6,349 nt of DNA. Source: CAZUQA01 sp964622375. GTDB taxonomy: Bacteria; Bacillota_I; Bacilli_A; Erysipelotrichales; Erysipelotrichaceae. The DNA lies in assembly GCA_964622375.1 (NCBI GenBank), contig CAZUQA010000102.1:1-6349 (forward strand). The letters run 5' to 3'. Position 1 is the first letter of the stretch. Every line of letters starts with the position of its first letter. A model generated the notes under the pieces. That model saw nothing but the letters and a program-made list of their open reading frames with translations. It had not been told where the DNA came from and searched no databases. Both the position numbers and the translations under genes were made by a program. This document shows, piece after piece, positions 1-5,216 of this stretch.

Positions 1-82
1 TACCTAATTTTTTGCCTAACTCTTCTTGACTAAGTTTCTTTTTCTTACGAAGAAATCTAATATTTTCCCCCAGAGTTTTCAT
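1..82 (-). CDS. XRE-family helix-turn-helix regulator, N-terminal fragment
   Basis: This gene starts at ATG 82-80 and runs off the left edge, leaving 27 readable codons. The translation begins MKTLGENIRFLRKKKKLSQ and continues EELGKKLG. This is the first helix and the start of the second helix of an XRE/Cro-type HTH domain (pattern iRxLRkxxxLSQexLgxxlG). The start is well supported: a GAGGA ribosome site at 93-89 lies 6 nt upstream, and a TATAAT promoter precedes it. Such proteins are usually DNA-binding repressors, often autoregulated. The rest of the domain and any C-terminal effector region are outside the window, so the target and partner are unknown. It faces away from a second, broken HTH gene. 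Confidence 0.82.
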   Translation of the reverse strand, partial: MKTLGENIRFLRKKKKLSQEELGKKLG

Positions 83-102
83 AATTATTCCTCATGATAT
101 AC

Positions 103-131
103 ATTATAGATGCATGCCGGACGATAGTAAA
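103..131 (-). promoter_or_regulatory. Promoter of the XRE regulator gene
   Basis: Read on the minus strand, a perfect -10 box TATAAT (108-103) lies 17 nt downstream of TTTACT (131-126), which matches the TTGACA consensus at 4 of 6 positions. The predicted transcript start is near 96, just upstream of the GAGGA ribosome site and the ATG at 82. The 17-nt spacer contains the 6-bp palindrome GCATGC (112-117). That could be part of an operator, but so short a palindrome may be chance. Confidence 0.6.
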
Positions 132-149
132 CAGCAAATCACACAAAAA

Positions 150-173
150 GTGATGTTATTGCTAACACTTCAC
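150..173. repeat. Imperfect inverted repeat, candidate operator or hairpin
   Basis: The half sites are GTGA-TGTTA (150-158) and TAACA-ct-TCAC (163-173), separated by the 4-nt spacer TTGC. The inner TGTTA/TAACA arms are perfect. The outer GTGA/TCAC arms pair if two bases (CT, 168-169) are bulged. It lies between the two divergent HTH genes, 19 bp upstream of the minus-strand -35 box, where an XRE-type protein often binds. Use as an operator is an inference. Confidence 0.35.
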
Positions 174-218
174 AATATGTATGGAAAAATGCTGCTAATC
201 ACAGAGAGTAATAATGAT

Positions 219-428
219 TTGAGAAAATGCTCACTTAAGGAATTTAGGGCAGGGCATAATATAGCCCAAGAAAATATGGCTGAAAAATGTGGAATAACAC
301 ATAAAAGATATTATTATATTGAGAAAAGCTCAGAAAAAATTAAACAAAAAAATGATAATAATCGCAAGCATTCTCCAATCAGACATAACAATCAAAAAAG
401 GCTCGCCGGAGTCTTTCTTTGTTGGTGA
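219..428 (+). pseudogene. Second XRE-type HTH gene, probably frameshifted remnant
   Basis: From a TTG at 219, with AGAGAG about 10 nt upstream, the frame reads an HTH domain: SLKEFRAGHNIAQENMAEK, then CGITHKRYYYIEK. This has the expected Q, A, G and Y..IE positions of the XRE fold. After about codon 40 the frame turns into a low-complexity Lys/Asn/His/Arg tail ending at TGA 426-428. The missing last helix is found one base further on, in the next frame: NKKMIIIASILQSDI, which resembles the usual 'kxxlxxIAxxLxvdi' end. An extra A in one of the runs at 323-326, 334-339 or 346-352 would explain the switch. The gene is therefore likely a pseudogene, a sequencing indel or, less likely, a slippage product. 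The longer frame opening at ATG 114 has no ribosome site and its extra N-terminus does not look like an HTH. Function is unknown beyond DNA binding. Confidence 0.5.
394..420. terminator. Probable bidirectional intrinsic terminator
   Basis: On the plus strand, AAAGGCTC (397-404), loop GCCG and GAGTCTTT (409-416) form an 8-bp stem with one G-U pair, followed by CTTTGTT. On the minus strand the same stem has one C-A mismatch but is followed by a run of six T (399-394). The site is 12 bp past the stop of the minus-strand thioredoxin-like gene and at the end of the plus-strand HTH remnant, as expected for convergent genes sharing a terminator. Confidence 0.55.
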
Positions 429-431
429 AGT

Positions 432-1100
432 CTATTCGCCGCCCGGAGGTTCAGGATCAGGATCGGGATCGGGATCGGCGTCGGGTTCAGGGGTAATAAC
501 TGGAGGTTTTACTTCCGGTTTTGGTTTAGTAGGTTCCTGGGTATTCGGCGGGAAAAGATCAGGTTGCGGTAATGACGTGTCGGGTTTAACCTTTGGCGGT
601 GGCGGTTCTAGACCTAGCCAAACATGCCAAATTCCATTATCAATCAACCAGTTTTTGAGGTCAGTACTGTCAAAGGGTTTGTCTTGAGAAAAACCTAAAG
701 CATCGACAACCTCGTAACCGCTGGTTGTTGATTCAATAATGACGAAAGCCGGATATTGCGAAAAGTGCCATTGCCTTTGAAATTTAGCTACGGCTGAGGA
801 GCTGGCATTGGACAAATCCACAAAGATAATATTATCTAGTTCATCGACCAAAAGGTTTTCCGCAATGGTTTTTAGAATAGTGTTATTTACATAGTTACAG
901 CTGTCATTATTGTAACTGCAGAAGAAGTAAACACGTTTTCCCGGGAAAGTCGTCACATATTCATAAAAGTTTTTATCGTTAAGACCGGTATCTTTTACAT
1001 AGAGTTTGGTTGACAGACTTTCTTCCTTAGGCCAAAAACTCACCAAGAAGCTGGTGACAACGATGACTATAAGGACACCGATTATTATGAGTTTTTTCAT
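432..1100 (-). CDS. Membrane-anchored thioredoxin-like protein with Pro/Asp-rich C-terminal tail
   Basis: This is a 222-residue protein. Residues 1-22 are a short basic N-terminus plus a hydrophobic helix with no lipobox cysteine, so it looks like an uncleaved anchor or signal peptide with the rest outside the membrane. Residues about 50-155 look like a thioredoxin fold. There is a strand GKRVYFFCS (54-62), then a second cysteine at 68 (C61-x6-C68 rather than CxxC), a helix, the strand NIIFVDLS, and QYPAFVIIE with a likely cis-proline at 117. Residues 166-222 are proline-rich and end in alternating Asp-Pro (about 207-216) and PPGGE. The gene lies 47 bp after aroA and has no clear ribosome site. 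An extended -10 box abuts the start codon. I do not recognise a named family. Disulfide or redox function is possible but the active-site spacing is abnormal. The neighbouring ar genes give no obvious functional link. Confidence 0.75.
   Translation of the reverse strand: MKKLIIIGVLIVIVVTSFLVSFWPKEESLSTKLYVKDTGLNDKNFYEYVTTFPGKRVYFFCSYNNDSCNYVNNTILKTIAENLLVDELDNIIFVDLSNASSSAVAKFQRQWHFSQYPAFVIIESTTSGYEVVDALGFSQDKPFDSTDLKNWLIDNGIWHVWLGLEPPPPKVKPDTSLPQPDLFPPNTQEPTKPKPEVKPPVITPEPDADPDPDPDPEPPGGE
451..492. repeat. Hexanucleotide tandem repeat encoding the (Asp-Pro)n tail
   Basis: Seven consecutive 6-bp units of the form TC[A/G]GG[A/G] on the plus strand: two TCAGGA, two TCGGGA, then TCGGCG, TCGGGT and TCAGGG as degenerate copies. 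On the minus strand each unit encodes a Pro/Asp-type dipeptide. Changes in copy number would lengthen or shorten the tail by two residues without a frameshift. The segment is much richer in G+C than its surroundings. Confidence 0.8.
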
Positions 1101-1106
1101 AGGAGT

Positions 1107-1117
1107 ATTCTACCATA
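1107..1117 (-). promoter_or_regulatory. Extended -10 promoter at the start of the thioredoxin-like gene
   Basis: The minus strand reads TATGGTAGAAT (1117-1107). This matches the Gram-positive extended -10 pattern TRTGnTATAAT except for one base. Its last T is 6 nt upstream of the ATG at 1100, so transcription would begin at or next to the start codon. No Shine-Dalgarno sequence lies in the short interval (ACTCCT). A TTGTAA further upstream (around 1140) is too far from this box to act as its -35. Expression by read-through from aroA is also possible. Confidence 0.4.
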
Positions 1118-1147
1118 TAATATATAATAAAGGAAATCGTTTACAAT

Positions 1148-2419
1148 TCATTTACTCAGCACTAGTTTTATGCCAATCTTACTGAGATCTTCAAAATAAC
1201 TGGGGTAAGATTTTTCAACGGCTTGACAGTCATTGATTGTTAATGGTAGAGGAGCGACAGTAGCTAAGATTGCCAAAGCCATAATGATGCGATGATCATT
1301 ATAAGATTCTAGAGTAGTCGACAAACATTTTCTTTTATCCCAAGGATAAACTTCAATAGAATTTCTGGCGCTTTTAATTTTTATGCCCAATTTACCCAAT
1401 TCTTTGGTCAAAATAGTAAAACGGTCAGCTTCTTTCAATGCCAAGTGTTGGGTGTTAAGTAAAGTAGTTTTTTCTTTACTGCAGGCGGCTAAGACACAGA
1501 CAATGGGAGCTAAATCCTGACAATTACTTAAGTCGACAGTACTGCCGCTTAAAATGCCGGGGGAAACTGTTATTCTGCCCTGGTTAAACTCCAACTTAGC
1601 GGCTTTGTCTTTGAGAATATCTAGAACTCTAAAACTTCCTTGGAGGGTCTTTTCCGGCATGTTAGCGATGGTTAAAGGAGAGTTGATAGCACCTAAAACT
1701 ATGAAGTTAGCAGCTTGGGAGTAATCAGATTCAATTTCAATGCTTTCCGGGCTGATGTAGATTTGCGGTGCCGGAATGATAAGTTTGTTGTCATTAACTT
1801 TGATGATATCAACACCAAATTCTTTAAGAATTTGGATTGTTAAGTTGATATAGTCATAAGAATCTAGCTGATCGCTGATATTGATTGTCGATTGACTTTG
1901 AAGCAGCGGCAAAGCAAACAGTAAGCCATTGATGAACTGTGAAGCCATACTGCCTTTGATCTGATACTTTCCCGCTGGAAGTTTACCGCCAATTGTCAGT
2001 ACATTTTCTTGGAAATCCCAGGACAAGCCTTTTTGTTTCCACAGTTTTTGATAGATAAGTAATGAGTGTTTGCTGAGGCTTTTCCCTAGTTTGATAACAG
2101 CCTTATCTTCAGCTAAAGAGAGTAACGGTATAAGCAAGCGTAGCGTTGAAGCACTATCATTGATAATCAAAGGTGCGGAAATTTCCGGGAAGCCACTACT
2201 GCCACTCATTAATAATCGCGATCCTTTAACTTGAAAATCTACATTTAACTTACCTAAGACACTTAACGTTTCCAGAACATCTTTAGAAAGATAAAGGTTG
2301 TGTAGAGTAGTGCTGCCCGCGGCTAAAGCCGCTGCAATCAGGTAGCGGTGACTTAAGCTCTTTGCCGGTGGGACTTTTATTTCACCGCCACATTGTGAAG
2401 GATAAACAGTAACTTTCAT
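1148..2419 (-). CDS. aroA: 3-phosphoshikimate 1-carboxyvinyltransferase (EPSP synthase)
   Basis: This cytoplasmic enzyme transfers enolpyruvyl from PEP to shikimate-3-phosphate, the sixth step of the pathway. The 423 residues match the family's length and its two-domain inside-out barrel. Visible motifs include VPPAKSLSHR (16-25, with the substrate-binding Lys20 and Arg25), DSASTLR (88-94), ASQF (159-162), DYSQAA (232-237), QDLAP (301-305, catalytic Asp302), KEADR (329-333), DHR (375-377) and KSYP (403-406). In DSASTLR, Ala90 sits where E. coli has Gly96 and Leu95 where it has Pro101, a pattern tied to glyphosate insensitivity. Ala159 replaces the first Ser of the usual SSQ, and Leu replaces Arg in the LRxKEsDR motif. 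The start ATG has only a weak AAGA upstream. The gene lies 43 bp after aroQ and probably shares its transcript. No recognisable terminator or strong promoter is seen in that gap. Confidence 0.96.
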   Translation of the reverse strand: MKVTVYPSQCGGEIKVPPAKSLSHRYLIAAALAAGSTTLHNLYLSKDVLETLSVLGKLNVDFQVKGSRLLMSGSSGFPEISAPLIINDSASTLRLLIPLLSLAEDKAVIKLGKSLSKHSLLIYQKLWKQKGLSWDFQENVLTIGGKLPAGKYQIKGSMASQFINGLLFALPLLQSQSTINISDQLDSYDYINLTIQILKEFGVDIIKVNDNKLIIPAPQIYISPESIEIESDYSQAANFIVLGAINSPLTIANMPEKTLQGSFRVLDILKDKAAKLEFNQGRITVSPGILSGSTVDLSNCQDLAPIVCVLAACSKEKTTLLNTQHLALKEADRFTILTKELGKLGIKIKSARNSIEVYPWDKRKCLSTTLESYNDHRIIMALAILATVAPLPLTINDCQAVEKSYPSYFEDLSKIGIKLVLSK

Positions 2420-2462
2420 ATATGTTGGTTATCTTGCGAAAGTATTATTCTGCCAAGAAACA

Positions 2463-2897
2463 TTAGCACTTTTCGCTGTTCTTTAAATGTAACAGGGCTT
2501 TTTTATAAGAAACAAGACCCTCGCCGCTGTAACAAGCTAGACAAGCTTGGCGCAGATAAGAGATTTGTCGGAAATCTTCGCGTTCTTCGATTTTGCTCAA
2601 ATGAACTTCAATAGTGGGTAGGCCAACTGCCAATAAAGCATCAAGTAAGGCAATAGAGCTGTGAGTGTAGGCGGCGGCATTGATGACAATGCCATCAAAA
2701 GTAAGCGGGCAGTCCTGGATAAAATCAATTATGGCACCCTCATGGTTACTTTGAAAGAAAGTCACGGTAATTTGTTGTTCTTTGGCAAAGTTCTCCAGTT
2801 GTTGGCAGAGTTCAGTGTAAGTTAGAGTACCGTAAATGTCAGGCTCTCTTTTTCCCAAAAGATTGAGATTGGGTCCGTTAATTATGGCAATATGCAT
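2463..2897 (-). CDS. aroQ: Type II 3-dehydroquinate dehydratase
   Basis: It dehydrates 3-dehydroquinate to 3-dehydroshikimate, the third step. Type II enzymes are dodecamers of about 145-residue flavodoxin-like subunits, and 144 residues fits. Visible motifs are NGPNLNLLGKREPDIYG (7-23, with catalytic Arg17 and Tyr22), QSNHEG (49-54), NAAAYTHSS (73-81, with Asn73 and His79), EVHLS (97-101, with His99) and REDFR (106-110, with Arg110). Two positions differ from the usual family sequence: NPGAYTH has become NAAAYTH, and HLSN has become HLSK. The catalytic Tyr, Arg and His residues remain, so I expect activity. The gene overlaps the end of the aroE-aroK fusion by 20 bp. Its own strong ribosome site GGAGG at 2908-2904, 6 nt before the ATG, decides the start. 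Confidence 0.95.
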   Translation of the reverse strand: MHIAIINGPNLNLLGKREPDIYGTLTYTELCQQLENFAKEQQITVTFFQSNHEGAIIDFIQDCPLTFDGIVINAAAYTHSSIALLDALLAVGLPTIEVHLSKIEEREDFRQISYLRQACLACYSGEGLVSYKKALLHLKNSEKC

Positions 2898-4122
2898 GGA
2901 AATCCTCCAAAATTAAATTACAGCAAGCTTCCAGACTACGGGAATTAGCAATACGTTGGTCACACAGGCTGCGATAACTGCTGATACGACTTAAGTATAA
3001 ATTCTGCAAATCTTCGCGGCGGGCCGACAAAGGGTTGCTACGGGAAGGCATTAGTAATTCTAGGGGACGGTCGATGAAATAAATGCGACCAAAATGGCTG
3101 AGGTCAAAGATATTTGCCGAGTTCTCAACGATACCGCCACCGGTGGCAATAACACAATCTAGACTAGTCATAACTTTCTTGACTATGCTTCTTTCGTAAG
3201 CCCGAAAGGCATCAATACCTTGAGTAGTGATAATTTCAGCGCAACTGATACCCCAAGTTTTCTCGATTTCCCAATCGGTATCAATGAAAGTCTTGCCGAG
3301 TTTTAGAGCGAGCATTTGTCCGATTGTAGATTTCCCACTGGTGGGCATCCCGATTAAAACGATATTGTTGCTTTTGTTGAAGCTGCTGTAAAGTTGGATG
3401 GCGGGAATAGCTGTGGGTATTTCCTTAAAGAAAATTGATTGGCTGAGATAAGCTTGAGAAATCAGCATCCACAATCCATTATAGGTTTTGCATCCTAATT
3501 CTTTGGCTTGAACTAACAAGTTGCTACGGGGTGGATTGTAGATGAGATCGATAACAATTTTTGGGCGAGCTGTCAACTTCAGTAATTGAATAGGACTTTG
3601 ATCGATATTGGGAAAGGCACCAACCGGGGTTGCATTGATCAAAATATCAATCATGGGAAACAGCCGCAATTCTTCATAGCTATAATAATTGTCCAGAGGA
3701 TGGCGCGATACTACTATTAGTTGTTTAGTGAATTTCTTAATATAACGTTGCAAGGTCTTAGAACTGCCCCCACTGCCTAAGATGACGATCACTTTATTGC
3801 GTAAATCAATTTTATGGTGCTTAATCAATTCTTCAAAACCATAGTAATCGGTGTTGTAGCCGACTAATTGATCTTTACGTTTGATTACCGTGTTGATACT
3901 TTGAGTTTTATTGGCGATGACATCTAAAGAATCAAGATAAGGAAGAATTCGCTCTTTATAAGGTGTGGTTATATTTAAACCGGAAAAATTTTTATCCTGC
4001 ATGAAAATTTGAAATTGAGTTTCCGACAAGTCGAAAAGCTGATAATTAATATCAGGTCGCAAGAGTTTGTGAATCGCCGTAGAATAACTGTATTGGATAT
4101 TCTTACCTACTAAACCGTACAT
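2878..4122 (-). CDS. aroE-aroK: Bifunctional shikimate dehydrogenase / shikimate kinase (AroE-AroK fusion)
   Basis: This is one continuous frame of 414 codons joining two enzymes. Residues about 1-245 are AroE, which reduces dehydroshikimate with NADPH. It shows GLVGKNIQYSYS at the start (the usual hSlSP without the Pro), NITTPYKE with catalytic Lys56, GYNTD with Asp92, the dinucleotide loop LGSGGSS (115-121), NATPVG and a late GLWMLISQA. Residues about 250-414 are shikimate kinase, which phosphorylates shikimate with ATP. It shows Walker A GMPTSGKST (258-266), DTD (281-283), FRAYE (306-310) and ATGGG (326-330). In the lid the usual RPL is NPL (Asn363), with Arg379 and Tyr383 kept. The linker is only a few residues. 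I start at ATG 4122-4120 because it forms a TAATG stop-start with aroC and matches the family's N-terminus. An in-frame ATG at 4134 gives four extra residues (MVEI) but has its AAGGA directly abutting it. The gene overlaps aroQ by 20 bp. Confidence 0.94.
   Translation of the reverse strand: MYGLVGKNIQYSYSTAIHKLLRPDINYQLFDLSETQFQIFMQDKNFSGLNITTPYKERILPYLDSLDVIANKTQSINTVIKRKDQLVGYNTDYYGFEELIKHHKIDLRNKVIVILGSGGSSKTLQRYIKKFTKQLIVVSRHPLDNYYSYEELRLFPMIDILINATPVGAFPNIDQSPIQLLKLTARPKIVIDLIYNPPRSNLLVQAKELGCKTYNGLWMLISQAYLSQSIFFKEIPTAIPAIQLYSSFNKSNNIVLIGMPTSGKSTIGQMLALKLGKTFIDTDWEIEKTWGISCAEIITTQGIDAFRAYERSIVKKVMTSLDCVIATGGGIVENSANIFDLSHFGRIYFIDRPLELLMPSRSNPLSARREDLQNLYLSRISSYRSLCDQRIANSRSLEACCNLILEDFHAYCHN
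2898..2908 (-). promoter_or_regulatory. Strong ribosome binding site of aroQ inside the upstream gene
   Basis: A perfect GGAGG (2908-2904) with a 6-nt spacer precedes the aroQ ATG. It is embedded in the last codons of the aroE-aroK fusion. It is the best Shine-Dalgarno in the operon; the other genes have weak or distant sites, so aroQ may be the best translated cistron. Confidence 0.7.
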
Positions 4123-5216
4123 TATTTCAACCATTCCTTGCCAAACTGCGACAATGCTAAATCCAAGATAATAAAAGCACTTAAGTTATCGATGACCACC
4201 ATAGTACGGTTGGCAATAAAACTATCGTGACGTCCTTTGACGATGTGGGTAATATTCTTTTGGCTATCAAGGTCGATAGTATGCTGCAACTTGGCAATGG
4301 AAGCCGGAGGACGAACCATAGTCTTAAAGTTTAGCGGCATGCCGTTGCTGATGCCACCATTGATGCCACCGAGATGATTGGTTCGGGTTTTAACTTGAGA
4401 TTGTTGGTCATAATAAAAGCTGTCATTGACTTGGCTTCCGGTCTTATGAACCAAGGCGAAACCGTCACCGAATTCTAAAGCCTTGATGCCGGGAATACTG
4501 AAAATTGCCTGAGCCAAAGCGGCTTCCAAGCCCCAAAAGAAAGGCTCGCCCAAACCGACCGGAAGATTGAGGATATTGGTTTCAACGATGGCCCCCAACG
4601 AGTCGTCATCTTGGCTATAAAATTGAATGCGTTCCAGCATCTGTTGTCTGATATCTTGGTCATAAACCACAAAATTATCTTGATGTTCTTGTTTTAGCAA
4701 GCTGGCCAAATCAGCTGGGTCATACTTGTCTTGTAGCATTTGAAGTTGCTGAATGTGGCTACCTATCAAGATGTTCTTTTTCTGCAGGATGCTAAGTGCT
4801 ATTGCTCCGCCAGCCACAATAGCGGCGGTAAGTCTGCCGGAGAAAATACCACCACCGCGATGGTCATTGTAGCCTTCATACTTCACTTGTGCTACATAAT
4901 CGGCATGACCGCTACGCATTATCCTTTTATAATAGTCGTAGTCACCGCTATGCTGTTGTTTATTGTAGATTATTAGTGCTACAGGGTTGCCATTGGTTTT
5001 ATCCTGATATACGCCGGAAATAAAGGCAAAATCATCATTTTCTTTCCGGGGCGTATTAAAGTCAAAAGAAGATTGTCGAGCCCGCAGTTGTTTGATAATT
5101 TGCTGCTGGTCAACAGCCAAACCAGCCGGTAAACCCTCAATAACAACACCCAAACCAAAAGCATGGGACTCACCAAAGAGTTGGAGTTTTAGATATTTAC
5201 CAATTTGATTGCTCAT
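4122..5216 (-). CDS. aroC: Chorismate synthase
   Basis: This cytoplasmic FMN-dependent enzyme makes chorismate from EPSP by trans-1,4-elimination, the last common step. The 364 residues are the normal length. Visible motifs are GESHAFGLGVVIEGLPAG (15-32, with catalytic His18), TPRKEND (55-61), RSGHAD (101-106, with the second catalytic His104), GGGIFSGRLTAA (121-132), GGINGGISNGMP (283-294) and GRHDSFIANR (328-337). Residue 19 is Ala where the GESHG signature has Gly or Cys; otherwise the signatures hold, so the enzyme is probably active. Reduced FMN must be supplied by a separate reductase, which is not seen here. The start codon lies inside the end of the AroB-like gene (20-bp overlap), with an AGGG about 10 nt upstream. 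Its stop overlaps the start of the next gene as TAATG, so translation is likely coupled through the operon. Confidence 0.96.
   Translation of the reverse strand: MSNQIGKYLKLQLFGESHAFGLGVVIEGLPAGLAVDQQQIIKQLRARQSSFDFNTPRKENDDFAFISGVYQDKTNGNPVALIIYNKQQHSGDYDYYKRIMRSGHADYVAQVKYEGYNDHRGGGIFSGRLTAAIVAGGAIALSILQKKNILIGSHIQQLQMLQDKYDPADLASLLKQEHQDNFVVYDQDIRQQMLERIQFYSQDDDSLGAIVETNILNLPVGLGEPFFWGLEAALAQAIFSIPGIKALEFGDGFALVHKTGSQVNDSFYYDQQSQVKTRTNHLGGINGGISNGMPLNFKTMVRPPASIAKLQHTIDLDSQKNITHIVKGRHDSFIANRTMVVIDNLSAFIILDLALSQFGKEWLK

Noticed and set aside
319..687. Gly/Ser-rich plus-strand frame (SGSGSGS...) over the end of the thioredoxin-like gene
   Set aside because: Beyond about position 400 it is the antisense reading of the Asp-Pro tail and coding region of the minus-strand gene. 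Its low-complexity composition comes from the hexamer repeat. Only the first part matters, as the displaced end of the HTH remnant.
2420..2462. Possible separate promoter for aroA in the 43-bp gap after aroQ
   Set aside because: Only AT-rich strings such as AGAATAAT are present, with no paired -35 and -10 boxes. Read-through from the operon is the simpler view.
4475..4672. 65-codon minus-strand frame within aroC
   Set aside because: It is an alternate-frame shadow of aroC. The aroC frame carries the conserved motifs.
4740..4976. 78-codon plus-strand frame opposite aroC
   Set aside because: It lies wholly antisense to well-conserved chorismate synthase codons, and has no ribosome site or recognisable motif.
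4979..5176. Second 65-codon minus-strand frame within aroC
   Set aside because: It is another alternate-frame shadow of the chorismate synthase N-terminal region, without its own start signals.
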